Shown here piece by piece: positions 20,215 through 31,479 of a stretch of 64,000 nt of DNA (the stretch's first letter is position 1; every line of letters starts with the position of its first letter). Source of the DNA: Mycocentrospora acerina (Eukaryota > Ascomycota > Dothideomycetes > Pleosporales); contig JAKUHH010000396.1 of assembly GCA_022701365.1 (NCBI GenBank), forward strand, positions 372,001 through 436,000, read 5' to 3'. Position numbers and translations under genes: made by a program. Under the pieces are notes generated by a model. That model saw only the letters and a list, made by a program, of their open reading frames with translations. It was not told the DNA's origin and searched no databases.

Positions 20215-23200
20215 TGTGAGTGATGAGGAAGAGAGCGTCACTCGGGTCGAGCGTTGGTTACGCGGAGGGCGGTGAGATGCCGCGAGTGTGAGCTCAAGTC
20301 AACACTCATGCGAGTCCTGATAGTAGCAACAGTAGGAGCAATAGGAACAGTAGGAACAGTAGGAACAGTAGCAACAGTAGGAACAGTAGCAACGGTAGTC
20401 GTGGTGGTTAGGGATATCGCTGTGTTTGGGTGTCGTGTCAGGTCGATTTGCGCTGACTGCGTCGAGCGAGGATGCGCGTTCGTAGTTGGGGTCGAAAGCA
20501 CGGCACTGTAATTTGTGTCGAGTGTCGCATCAAAGAGTGGCTGCTTGGTGGACGTTTGGGGGTGCGGTGGCCAGAGTGCAGGCAGTGTTCGAGGCTGCGA
20601 GTGAAGCGTGAGGCTGTTGCGTCAACAGGCAGCGGGAGGAAGGAAGTACGAGCTGCAGGGCTAAAGGGCCGTGGATCGTTTGATTCGAGATCTACGCGGG
20701 CGGGCTGGGCAGGACAGGATACCAGCAGCGTGACCCTTGGATTCCAGGCTGTGCAGCTGCGTGTACGTGCCGCGAGCGGTGCTGCTGCTCGTCCACGGCG
20801 TCGAGAGAGGGAGGAGGAAGTGCACGGCGAAGAGGTGTGGAGCGCGGTGATGATGCGAGATGCGAGTCGCGGTGAACTCAGCAAAGCGCTTGACAGGGAT
20901 TGCGCAACCCTGGTCCTGTAGCGTGGCTCGTGGATATTGCTGAGATTCGCAACCACTCGCCCTCCGAATGCGCGATTTCCACGAGCAAAAAAAGGTGCAA
21001 TGGGCCGAAGCGTGCGGGCGCTGAGGCTGCAGGTGAAAATTGCCTAGCAAAGGAGAGCGTCGTCGTGCTTGTCTGGCAAAACATGTCACAGGTTGGAGGT
21101 TGCTCCCAGTCCCTTAGCGCCCCGCCAAATCGTGCCCAGGAGGCGGGCGGAACACCGCCATCGACTCGTGCCCTTTCGTTTGACACCCAAGCTCCACCTG
21201 ATGCCTGGCCCTCTTGCATCAGCTGTGATGCGCTGTGATGCGCTGTGGGCTGCATGCGCAGAGGCCAAAAGCCCTTCTCTGACATGCCCATCCGGCTCCT
21301 CTGGCAATGCTCCCTCTGTGCTCGAGGCAGGCCAGTTTCAGTTGCAGTTCAACGTAAAACGCCATCTTCGGCGCATCACAAAAAAGCACCTTGCAAGCAC
21401 ACCAGCTCCAACGCGGACGCCATCCCGCGGGAGCCAGACTCGCCGGCACATGCGTCCGTCTGGTGATGAGAGACGAGAGGCCGTCTGCTTTGGGAAACTG
21501 CGCTGCAGCGACAAGGCGCCTTTTGCCCTTTTGGCCGCCCAGCATACAAGGTTTCCTCCAAATTACTCATGTTTTAACGGCTATTTTAGTGCTGTCGTCT
21601 GTCCAGCCACGGTACACCGACACCGACACCGACTCCGACAACGTTGCCTGCTCGTCGTGATGCTCGTGAGACGCCCATGTGTCGTTGGGCGAGAGTGTGT
21701 GCAAGCATCGTGCAACGCCCAAGAGCCTCTTCAACGCCAGCAGCCATTATGCAAGTCACAAGGGGGACGATGCACCCGCTTCCCTCCTTCTTCCCTCGTC
21801 GTCTGGATTGATCACCGAACCGTTTGGCCTAGAGCATCTCACTAACTTAGCTACGACCCTAGCGTCCGTCGAACCAGCGCCCGCCGCTTCTGCTGCTCCA
21901 CTTCCCCCCCTCGCCCTCTAGCCACAACGCTCCTCGCCCGCCCTCAACATGCAGCCCAGATCCCTCTGCCCATTTCCGCACGTTCGTGTGTCTAATATCA
22001 GGAAATGCATGGTATCCAGGCCAAGAGCTCGTAAATGGCAAATGTCGTCCTGGTCGATCATACTCGGCGACTAAATATCCCTGCCGCCACCGTTGCGCCG
22101 AGCATGATCGCCCAACTCTGTTCCTGCAGGTTATGTCGTTGCTACAACCTACTGTCTGCGGCCGCATTATCTAGACCATCCCGCTTCTTCTGCGACGAGT
22201 CTCACAACTCAAACAGCAATAGCCACATTTCCATTTCCATTGTCTTGGACAAACAGCTAACTCGCAGGCACTCCTCCACTTTGAGCTTCCCCATCACCCG
22301 CCTTGCCCCATTCGGGTCTTGTAACATGACAGCGGCATATGTGAAGTACGCCAGGCGTTGCTAAATCATCACCACTACCACCACCACCAACACTATCACC
22401 CCCACATTTGCCTAACCTCGCACCGTTCAGACTTCCACGGTGAATCTTCCCACATCTCAAATACTGATCTACCAGCCACGAGCTGCAAGTGCTAGGAAAA
22501 GCAAGCAAGCAACTACACTAGTTTGAGACCCTCTTCCACGCACATGCAGGAGATGATGCGCAGACCAAATGCGCAATCCCCCCTGGAGTGTCTTGCAGGA
22601 ACCGCCATTTCGCGCAGAGGATCTGTGTGCTACTGGGGCCAGGGCTGTGATGGGGCCGGGTATGAATCCGAGGCGTGGGCGTCGAGTGTGGCAAACTATA
22701 TCATCGGTAGGCAAGTGGTGTAGACTAAACAACGACGACGACGACTTCCACCGCAGCTGAGGCGATGTGCACCTGTTGGCCCTCACGCAGTGTACAACAC
22801 ATCAGGTAGACATTGTAAATGGCTATGGATCGCTCACATAGGCAGCTCCATTGTTTCTTTTGTTTGTTCTTGATCTATTGATTGTCCTCCATGTATCCAT
22901 CTTTCTTGAGGGCTATCTGCGGATCCATACCACCGAGCCGTCATATGGTGCAAAAAAGAAACGCTGAGCGCCATTTCAGCCCATTTTCTCTGCTAGCGAA
23001 GGCTCCACTCTACTATTTGACTGTTGCTGGAAGTATCTAGGTTATCGAAAGGTGGAACAGAGGGCTAAGGGGAAAGCATGTATTCGTATATGATCAGGGG
23101 CTTTGCCATTGTGGGTTTGCATCTGAATCAATGGTCATTTTCGCGAAGCGTCTAGTAGATGAATGAGTCAATGCATGCATATAACGACCTCGGTTGTGTC

Positions 23201-23649
23201 CATGGACCTTTGTTGTCCTTCATGGTAACAATCTCGACAGCGTACGCATGCGAAATCGCGTACAAGCTAGAAAGGAAGAGTTTGTCACGGCCGTGAGAGT
23301 GGAAAGCTACCAACTACTAAGATCGGGTCGTGACAGAGAAAGAGCAACGAATGGCGCGCGCTTCTTGGAGCATACCGAAATGGATAAAAAGCTTTTAGGC
23401 CTTGTAGAGCAGGATGAGCGAACAGAAAAGAATGAAAACGGATAAGACTGCGTGAGATTTGAAACGTGATTTGCAATGGCACCACGTGGGAATTGGCAGG
23501 GGAACTCGTGAACCGTGGCTGACTTTGATATGACTTGCTGTCGAAGGATCCATCCCACTATGCTACACTTGATCCCCAGCCTGGACACAGATCTATGCTT
23601 TGGTGCCATCTCGAAACATAGGAAATGCTGAACTGTGAGGTATCGTCGT
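20215..23649. other. 3.4-kb stretch without a supported protein gene
   Basis: This is the largest gap in the window. The part next to 20214 should be the MED15 promoter and leader, and includes a 9-bp minisatellite (20322-20399). The part next to 23649 is downstream of COX9. Open frames up to 258 codons occur (for example 21069-21845 plus) but they are Arg/Pro/Ser-rich, overlap other open frames in several directions and show no domain. A long 5' leader with introns or a non-coding transcript is possible. Confidence 0.5.
20322..20399. repeat. 9-bp minisatellite (AACAGTAGG)
   Basis: Seven or eight variant copies of AACAGTAGG/AACAGTAGC run head to tail, 108-185 bp upstream of the MED15 start codon. 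Confidence 0.85.
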
Positions 23650-24087
23650 TTATTTCTGGCCAAGAGACGCGGCACGCTCGTCCTCGAGCTTCTGGTAGAA
23701 GGCGTCACGGTGACGGACAGCGGGGACGTGGTAGCCTTGGAAGTATGAGCATGGGTTTGGAGAAGAGCATCCTGGAGCGACGATGATGGCATCACGGGCA
23801 TATCGTTTACGTACCGTACCACCAGCCGTATCCGGTAGCCAGGCCAAGACCTGCGAATGAGGGTCAGCGAAGCTCTACAAGGCATCGGCGTGCCGTCTGC
23901 AGAGCGCTCTTGAACGCTCTGGTGTGCGCCGCAAAGCCAGCCGCATGTGTGTACGCACCCAGAGCGACGGAAAGATCGAGAACGATCGTTCGTCGGAGCA
24001 TCTGCAATCCAGTCATCAATCGGCTGCCCACCACCGCCCGGGACATTCAATGGCAGCACGTACGCCGGAGATGGGTTTGATGGCCAT
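23650..24087 (-). CDS. COX9: Cytochrome c oxidase subunit VIIa (Cox9)
   Basis: Four small exons, 24087-24064, 24001-23959, 23850-23815 and 23735-23650, with introns of 62, 108 and 79 bp; the phases agree and give 62 aa. The spliced protein begins MAIKPISGMLRRTIVLDLSV, has one membrane helix continuing through ALGLGLATGYGWWYGYHVP, and ends with the matrix/intermembrane tail VRHRDAFYQKLEDERAASL. This is the whole Cox9/VIIa family pattern, including length. It is a structural subunit of complex IV in the inner mitochondrial membrane. The first exon is only 24 nt, so automatic annotation may miss it. It is divergent from TAF8 with 418 bp between start codons. Confidence 0.93.
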
Positions 24088-24505
24088 TTTGGAGTCGGTT
24101 TGGGAAGAGCGGAGAGTTTCGGGGCGCGGGGGCGGCTTGCGGGAGCTGGTTCAGGTCGTCTGGCGGGTTGGACTGAAGTTGGCGAGTTGACGTTCGTGCC
24201 TTCCGGTGGTGTGAGCCTTGGCGCGACGGCTTCTTGGCGCCGCTGCTCTCGCGCAGCTTTCGACGCCGCGAGAACAACAGCATCGAGGTGAACGGGGGTC
24301 TGGACAATACGGGAAATCACGGGACACGACTGCACACTGCCATCGAGCCGCCCAGCTGCCTGCGCCTGCACGACGACACTCTGCACCCGCCGCAGCCGTC
24401 GGCCCTGGCTCTCTCTCAGCTGTCGACGTGAGCAACACATCGCGTGCGCCCAACCCACAACACCGCCCGCCGCCTGCCAGCCACCCGCACCACCGCCGCG
24501 GTCGC
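24088..24505. promoter_or_regulatory. Bidirectional promoter, COX9 / TAF8
   Basis: The 418 bp between the two divergent ATGs must carry both promoters. The sequence is GC-rich without an obvious TATA box. Confidence 0.5.
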
Positions 24506-25626
24506 ATGGAGCTTATGCCCGGCATCCTCTCGCCTCTCAGCGCCAGCAGTGTGGGCGCAATCGCAGGAATGAAGAGGACGCACGCCGCCGAGACGGTCGC
24601 GACGTACGGCCAGCCACACCCCAAGAAGCGCAAGGTCCTGCACCGGCTGCACCACGCGCAGCCCGTCCATGACATCGCCGACCCCATCAGCGCCGAGGAC
24701 GGCGTCGGCGAGGCAAAGGACTTCTTCGACTCGCAGTTGCGCCGCGCCATCGCAATACAATGCCGGAGCATGGGCTTCGAGGGCGCGCGGCCAGACGCCC
24801 TGGAGGACTTCCGGGCGCTTGTTGACTCCTGTATGGCCTCATCTTTCCTGCCGTGCGCACACGTGCCGACATGGGGTGGAACGCAAGACACTGACAGGGC
24901 GCAGACATGACAAAGTTCCTGGCGCAGGTGCGCATGTCCATGACCAGCGCGCGACGCACAGAAACCGTCCCCCACGATTGGATCTTCGCCCTCGCAAACG
25001 CCGGCCTGCGCGGCTCCGGCTCCCTCGAGCCACACTTTGACACGGGCGAAATACCGCCTTCGTTGCTACAGCCACATTTTGAGCCCCCAGCCCCTCCAGA
25101 AGCTCCGCCACCCGACACCGAGGCCCTGCTGGGCCCCGAGCTGTCCGGCAAAGCAGACAAAGAGACGCGCCCATACATACCAAAGCATTTCCCACCATTT
25201 CCATCAAAGCATACTTACAAAGCCACACCCGTCTTCACTGGTCGCGAGAATGACCCGCGCAAGATCCGAGAGAAGGCGACAGAGGAGGGCATCCTGGCCG
25301 AGCAGAGCCTGCGCAAGCTCATGGCGGCGCAAAAGGCAGGCATACAGAAGCAGAGCGTCGGGAAACGGAAGCGGAGCAAGCGCATGAAAGAGAGCGACAA
25401 GCTATGGCAAGAAGCCATGACCGATCTCCTGCACGACGAGAAAGAGCGCGAAAAGGAGGAGGAGCGGCGACGCGCCCGCGAAGCAGAAGACGACGAAGAC
25501 GATTGGAACGCGCCAATGGAGTCGCGGTTACGGCAGCCCACCATGGACCGCGTTGTCAACTTGGAGGAGGGAGTCCACGTCAATTACGAGCAGCGGTTTT
25601 GGAGAAAGTCTGCACGCGGCGCATAA
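24506..25626 (+). CDS. TAF8: TFIID subunit 8 (Taf8)
   Basis: Two exons, 24506-24830 and 24905-25626, joined over a 74-bp intron (GTATGG...GCGCAG); 348 aa. The N-terminal half carries a histone fold (about residues 65-150) with FFDSQLRRAIAIQCRSMGFE, and the intron falls inside it, restoring LVDSYMTKFLAQVRMSMTSA. The C-terminal Taf8 signature YIPKHFPPFPSKHTYKATPV and the following REKATEEGILAEQSLRKL are unmistakable. The tail is highly charged and helical. Taf8 pairs with Taf10 in TFIID. The ATG at 24506 was chosen as the first in-frame ATG; the frame is open upstream but low in complexity. It is divergent from COX9. Confidence 0.93.
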
Positions 25627-25953
25627 AAGTCCTGCTCTTCAACGAGACAGCCATCACACCAGTAGTTTTTTGTTTTCTGCAAAGCATCATTATAGCGAGG
25701 CGTTTTTGGGTATCTGCATATTCGTCCCCTGGGTAGGACACACGAGCATATGGACGGCGTTCAGAAATCTGTGTGCAGGCATTGTATTTTAGCTGTTCAG
25801 CGAGGCAGAAAGGCCGGTGATTGGTCCAGCTAGCATCTTAATACAGGTCCATTGCTGAGACGGTTGATCTTGTTGCTTGCGCCGTGACCTCATATCATCG
25901 TCGCTTGTGCCGTAACCTCACCTCAGGAACTACTCTCACATATACGCTCTGCA
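25627..25953. other. Intergenic, convergent 3' ends of TAF8 and SOM1
   Basis: Short spacer between two stop codons facing each other. Nothing else is seen in it. Confidence 0.5.
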
Positions 25954-26342
25954 TCACCCCTCCGTCTTCCCCCCACCCTGCGCCTGCTTTCCCCTCCACC
26001 CCTCCCATGCCGTAGTCTCCACACTCAAACCCCCTGCACACCTGCCCAATCCGTTAGCTCTATCCACTTTCCTCACTCGTTCGCATCACTGTTCGCATCA
26101 CCAACGCCAAGACTGGGTACCTACTGTCTCAGCAACCTTACTACCGGCTCGCAAACAACCACACCCATTTCCTTCTTCCCGTCCTTGGCCTCTGGCTCGA
26201 AGATATTACATTTATACTGCACTAATTCTTTGAGCGCGCAATCGCTTAGATTGATTGGCGGACGTCGTGGTCTTCCCGAGGGTAGGATATTGATCTGGGT
26301 TTCGAGGGCGGAGAGTGTGTGGATGGGTGTTGGGGGCGGCAT
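25954..26342 (-). CDS. SOM1: Mitochondrial export protein Som1-like
   Basis: Two exons, 26342-26125 and 26041-25954, with an 83-bp intron (GTAGGT donor, GCTAAC branch site, GGGCAG acceptor); 101 aa. The spliced product contains CALKELVQYKCNIFEPEAKD, a second Cys block VVVCEPVVRLLRQCAGGL, and the closing VETTAWE motif, the layout of fungal Som1 proteins. In yeast, Som1 is a small subunit of the inner membrane peptidase (Imp1/Imp2) that matures proteins on the intermembrane-space side. Four cysteines fit this compartment. Without splicing the protein would stop just before the conserved end. It is divergent from the XRCC2-like gene (234 bp). Confidence 0.85.
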
Positions 26343-26576
26343 TGAGAAGACACAGGAGAGGAGCAAGAAAAGAGGGCTGAGAAGAGCTGGATGAGAAGAG
26401 ATAGGAAAGAAAAAAGCGGAGATGGATGAGAGTGTGGACGTGGGAGCGAAAAGACTGGGGGAAAGGCTGTTGGTTGAGGTTCAGGTTGAAGGGTTAAGCT
26501 CGGTGCGTCTTCAAAATTGGGAAATAGAACAACAACGAATATTCATTAAAACAGGTGCTTAAATCGTTGAGCGAGT

Positions 26577-27613
26577 ATGAAATTAGAAGTCCGGATAGGT
26601 GTGTACGTTTCTGGTGTTCGCTGTTACATTTTCAGTCTCAACGTACTTTAACAGATCAACTAACACAACAAAGCATCAACACACAACTCACTCCCAAGAA
26701 CGCAATATTCAGTATCCCTCCACTGGAAGCACTCCTACCAGAAACGTCATCCTCACCGATACTTGAGCTAATCTCTCCGCCCTCCAGCAACCATCCATCC
26801 AACGCAGGGAAAACTTCGCTCCTTCACCTAATCATCACCCACGCCCTGCTCCCCCCCACCACCTCCTACAACATCCCAAGTCATGGAAAGAGTAGTGCAG
26901 TCATCCTTTTCGACCCGCTTCATCACTTCAACGTCTCTCGCCTCACAGAAGTAATGTTCCACCACCTCTTTACCTGCCTCAACGCGTCTAGCACCGAGCT
27001 CACTCCAGCTCTAAAAGCCGACATGAAGTCTACCGTAAAAGAAGCTCTAGCTCACCTCCACATCTTTCGCCCTCCAAGCTGGCCCTCCCTCCTTGACGCA
27101 CTCGCCTCACTTCCAGACTACCTTTTTGACAGCAAAAGACACAAGAGTATAAACCGGCGAATCCACTCCCTCATACTCGAAGACATTGATACATTTACAT
27201 GGGACATCCGCGCCACCAATCCAGACACATTTACAAGCAACAACAACAACAACGCACTCACTTCCGCGTCGGCAACTCTCTCCACACACCTCACGTCACT
27301 CTCCAGCACACTCTCCTGCGCCACAATCCTCACATCGACTTCCCCTTCTCCTACACTTCGCTCCTCGCTACCCACAACATGGCCGCCCGGCACGCCACCA
27401 ACGGTGAAACTAGGCGTTCGACGCGTCGAGGTGGCAAAGTTCGCGGCTGGCATCAGTGTCGAGGGTGCGGAGGTGGAGCGCGAGAAGCGGTGGAGGGCCG
27501 TTAGTCGGGGGAAGTTCTACTGCTGGAAGGTCGGACGAGAAGTACAAGGCGAGGGGTTTGTGTTCACAGTGGGTAAAGGCGTGGGTGTTGGAATGGCAGG
27601 AGCACCACAGTAA
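26577..27613 (+). CDS. Rad51-paralogue-like recombination protein (XRCC2-like)
   Basis: Proposed exons 26577-26598 and 26655-27613 (56-bp intron, GTGTGT...AACAG), giving about 326 aa. The NTP-binding loop is present as SNAGKTSLLHLI, followed by a Walker B-like strand SAVILFDPLHHFNVSRLTEV and later ILEDIDTFTWDIRA. This succession matches XRCC2, a RecA-fold partner in homologous recombination. The first glycine of the P-loop is replaced (HPSNAGKT instead of GxxxxGKT), so ATP binding may be weak. The C-terminal third is Ser/Thr-rich, then basic. The first exon is inferred only from splice signals; the main exon has no ATG before its conserved part, which is why an upstream exon is needed. Confidence 0.65.
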
Positions 27614-27781
27614 GACTGAGCATCTTGGCGATATCATAGAATTGGGCTGGGAGAGTCTCTTTGGAAAAAAAAATCAGGATGTTAGGGTTCTTGGTAGTTT
27701 TTTTTGTAGAAAGGGGGGTCTTGGTTTTTTTGGAATTGTTCAGAGCGTGCGGTGATACTATGGGATACACGCGACATGTTT

Positions 27782-27819
<38 letters not shown>

Positions 27820-28113
27820 CAACCATTTGCAGAACACCAAGCCAGATGCATATGCCTTTTTTAAAAAAAAAGTGACGTGCAGTCTACCCGCTAGTTTACG
27901 CTCCTGGATATGCAGTATGCAGAACCGTACTCGCCTCCCCCTTCATCCCGCATCAAATCTCGACGTAAGATAATCGTACACCCCACCCCCACCATCCATC
28001 GAAGTTTTTTCTTTCATACACGTAACGAACATTGCTAGTCCTCTCCGTCCCATTGACGAGCAAGACCACACAAAAAACGCCCCCCCATGATTCACAATGG
28101 GTAAAAAATACAC
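27614..28113. other. Intergenic with a CT microsatellite
   Basis: Spacer between convergent 3' ends, with a TC repeat at 27784-27816. No gene is seen. Confidence 0.55.
27784..27816. repeat. TC-dinucleotide microsatellite
   Basis: About sixteen uninterrupted TC units. Confidence 0.95.
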
Positions 28114-28773
28114 CTACGCATCCCTCCCCCAAAGCACCTTCCTTCTCTCCCTATCCTCTCTCGCCTCCCTCCTCCTAGCCCCCCACCTCCTCCTCATGCG
28201 CTCATGCTCCGCCTCGACCTTCTCCGCCTTGTCCACCGCCTTGGCCACCATACCCACGAAAAACTGACTGCACCCAAACTTCTCTGCGAGCTTGACTCTC
28301 GTCCACTTGTCCGGATCTTCTGCCCTCAGCGCGCGAATCTGCTCCACCTGCTCCTCGGTGACGTTGTATGATTTCTCGTAGGGGGTGCGCACGGGGGAGG
28401 GGAGTGCGGCCGAGGGTCGCGGCGGGAGGAGCGAGGATGTCGATAGTGGGGTGCCGGGCTGGGCGATGGGAGACGTCTGGCGGCGGTGGGCAGTGGTGGT
28501 CGAGTAAATTTGGGCGGCCGAGTAGAGTTGGCGCCGCTTGTCGTGCTTGGGCAGGAATTTCAACGGCGTGTGGTACACGTTTGGGGCTGACGAGGGCGGA
28601 TTGAAGATGAGGGTTGGGGCGGCACGGTCGGGCTTGTAGGAGGGTGCTTCGGGCAGGACGAGCAGCTTGGTGTGGCGCCGTGTGGTGGATTCATGGCGGG
28701 ATTGGAGGAGTGGGAGGAGAGAGGGCTGCCGTTGGGTAGGGCTTATGCGGAGGAGTGTTTTACATGTCGACAT
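28114..28773 (-). CDS. MRPL20: Mitochondrial large ribosomal subunit protein mL58 (Mrpl20)
   Basis: Single exon, 219 aa. The N-terminus MSTCKTLLRISPTQRQ is basic, hydroxylated and free of acidic residues, as expected for a mitochondrial presequence. The middle contains VYHTPLKFLPKHDKRR, and the C-terminal half has YNVTEEQVEQIRALRAEDPD, WTRVKLAEKFGCSQFFVGMV and a long basic helix. These are the conserved blocks of the fungal-specific ribosomal protein mL58. The start at 28773 is the first in-frame ATG; the frame continues 14 codons upstream without one. Confidence 0.9.
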   Translation of the reverse strand: MSTCKTLLRISPTQRQPSLLPLLQSRHESTTRRHTKLLVLPEAPSYKPDRAAPTLIFNPPSSAPNVYHTPLKFLPKHDKRRQLYSAAQIYSTTTAHRRQTSPIAQPGTPLSTSSLLPPRPSAALPSPVRTPYEKSYNVTEEQVEQIRALRAEDPDKWTRVKLAEKFGCSQFFVGMVAKAVDKAEKVEAEHERMRRRWGARRREAREDRERRKVLWGRDA

Positions 28774-29008
28774 TTTGAGAGAGGGGGCGATGGGCTGCTT
28801 GCTGGGGGATGCCAATGGAAGTGGGCCATCATTCGAGGTTCTTCGAACTTTTGTCGGGCGTGGTTTTTCCGCGCTCCGTGATAGGCTTAACGCTGCACGC
28901 GACCACTTCGTTCTTCACGACAGCATGTATTTGCAATGTCACTATGAGATTACTTTAAATTGAATCCTTTCTTGATTATGCTATTTCTAGCTGCTGTTAC
29001 TAGACGAC

Positions 29009-30503
29009 CTAGTCGCGCTTCAACTCCGTAGAGACGTAGTGCAGGTACGCGCCTAGCAGCTTCGTGCCCTCGATATAGTTCCTCTTGTCGAGCTTCTCGT
29101 TGATCGAGTGTGCAGCATCCGTCGAGCTACCCATTGGCAGTAGCAGGACGTTCTTTCCAAGCTCCTCCTGGAAGGTCAAGGTAACCGGGATGCTGCCACC
29201 CTCCCTCGTCATGTCAGGCTTGACGCCAAAGACCTTCTCCACAGCCTTTGCAGCGGCGGTGTAGTTGGGGTGGTTGGGGTCCTCTACCCACCACTTGCCA
29301 CAGTGCACGACGCTGAACTTCATCCTGTTCTTCGAGTTGAGCTTGGCAAACTCGGCGTTGACGTGCTTCTCAACGAGCTCGGTGACAGGGTCGATTTCCA
29401 TGTTGGGCACTGTGCGGATGGAGAACTTGCCAATGACCTTTGCGGGAATGACAGTCTTGGCTCCCTCGGAGTAGAAAGCACCCTCGATGCCGTGGAGCGA
29501 GAGAGAGGGGTACCTCATCTTGCTCTTGAGCGCCTCCTCCTTTGTGCTGTGGATCGAGACCTCACCGCCGAGCGACTCCTTCAAGTCGTCCATTGTGAAA
29601 GCAATGGGAGGGTACAGGGCTGCCTCCTCGTCGGTGAGAGGGGCGACCAAGTCGTCAATACCCTTGATGAGGATCTTGCCGTCAGGGTTGACAAACGAGT
29701 TCATGATGCGGACCAAGTCGGTCATGGGCTCGTGGGTCATGCCTCCGTAGACACCAGAGTGCAGATCCTGGCCAGGGCCAGCAATCTCGACCTGGTAGTA
29801 GTTGCAGCCGCGGACACCATACGTCAGGCAGGGCTTCTCTGTACCCAGCCAGTAGTTGTCGGAGATGCATACGACATCAGTGTCCTTGAAGAACTTCTTT
29901 GCCTCTGCGCGGATCGTGTCGTCCAGGCCCTCGGAGCCGTTCTCCTCCATGCCCTCAAAGCACATGATGAGGTTGACGGGAAGCTCGATGCCAGCCTTCT
30001 GGTGGGCCTCGATGGCGTTCAGCCACCCAAGGACTGGGCCCTTGTCGTCTGTGCTGCCACGTCCGTACATGCGGCCCTTGTCGTCGATGGTGAGGGTGAA
30101 TGGGTCAGTCGCCCAGCCGTCTGACAGCTGCGCAGGCTGAACATCGTAGTGGCCGTAGATGAGGACGTTGACCTTCTTGGGGTCGTCGCCATAGCGTCCC
30201 AGAATGCATGGGGGGAGGTCAAGGTGCTCACGCCCGGGCTGCTTTCCGAGCTCACGAAGCTCGACGGTGCCGCCCAGGGCCTTGATCTGGTCTGCAAGCC
30301 AGTGGCCCATCTACAGCGAGGATATTAGTCATGGACTTGTGTGGCCCTGCAGTAGCTTCCGTGGAGAATCCTACCTTGACAACATCGGGCCTCTTCTCAT
30401 CCTCGGAGCTGATGCTCGGGATCGCGACAGCCTCCCTCAGCCTCTCGATGAAGGTGTCTTGCAGGCTGTCGACCTGCTTGAAGTACGAGTCGAGGCTTGC
30501 CAT
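29009..30503 (-). CDS. DUG1: Cys-Gly metallodipeptidase Dug1 (M20 family)
   Basis: Exons 30503-30375 and 30310-29009 with a 64-bp intron (GTAGGA...CTGTAG); 476 aa, close to yeast Dug1. Zinc-binding and catalytic motifs of M20A dipeptidases are in place: GHYDVQP, GRGSTDDKGP, CFEGMEENGSEGL, the dimerisation-domain GVRGCNYYQVEIAGPGQDLH and the late TREGGSIPVTLTFQ. The enzyme cleaves Cys-Gly in the cytosolic glutathione degradation pathway. The chosen ATG begins MASLDSYFKQVD as in orthologues. An in-frame ATG at 30701 would add 66 residues resembling a mitochondrial presequence. It faces away from the CocE-type hydrolase gene. Confidence 0.93.
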
Positions 30504-31479
30504 CTTGTCAAAGGGTCTGTACAAATAAGGCCAGGCGGCGTTGGGGATGCGATGCGGGGTGTATTTGTCCACGCGCGAGAATGTGGGTGCAAGTCTTTGC
30601 GCTGGAGAAGAGCAAAAGAAGCTTCGGTTGACACGGGCGCTTATTCTCGGTGTAAAGCTTGTCAAACGGGAAGGTTGCGATCTGAAAGCTCGATGGAGCA
30701 TGGTGGGGAGGGGCACAAGGATAGTGGGGCAGCGCTCGTGAGAGACGCACGGCACAGCCTCGCCTCTTGCCTCTTGGAGACGTGGCCCGCGCTCTGCCCT
30801 CGACTTCATGTGGACGCCGACCTGACCACACTCCACACTCGACGCACCGAGCCCACCAAAGTTCAGAGCACAACGAGACGACGGCATAGAAGCCTGCTTC
30901 TTCTGCATCACAGCACCTGGCTAGGCGCTCCACCTCGCTATCTCTCTCTTGCCTTTTAGACTCTTGTTTCCCACACGTGTAGGTAGATGAAACATGGGCA
31001 CCAAGTACGCCCATGCCATGGGCGTTCAGCCTAATTGTCGTCCCATTATCGGGGCGAGAAACAAAATGCCCGCACTGTAGCGGCAGTGAGGTGGCGACTC
31101 TCGTACATTGGTTTGCAAGGGCCCAATGCATTCTGCCATCACGAGACAGACTCTGTAAACACGCTGGACACAATTAGCTTTTGAGCAACATCCAATTGCA
31201 CAAACTATGCACAAGTTGACTAAAGTAATATTCAGTGTTTGCTAAAGACAGCCGGTTTTAAGAATATGCTCGTACGAGCTGTCTTGTTTTGCGGGGTTAA
31301 CGCAGCGGGGGCACAGACTGAAGAACAAACATACAAGCCGAACGACACTCCCGGATGCAATACCGAGGGACTCAATAGATTTTTTCTAAAATGTAGGCAG
31401 GTATAAGAATATAGTCTGGTGCTCAATTCATACTACCATCAACCTGCAAGCTTACCTTGAAGCTAACCCAATAATCAAC
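30504..31479. other. Divergent spacer, DUG1 / CocE-type hydrolase
   Basis: Apart from the possible N-terminal extension of Dug1 (30504-30701), no coding region is supported. The right half is AT-richer and leads into the hydrolase start. Confidence 0.5.

Noticed and set aside
21069..21845. 258-codon plus-strand open frame in the long spacer
   Set aside because: Arg/Pro/Ser/Cys-rich peptide without blocks, membrane helices or splice logic; several other frames are open over the same bases.
29270..30124. 284-codon plus-strand open frame
   Set aside because: Complete shadow of the DUG1 coding region on the other strand.
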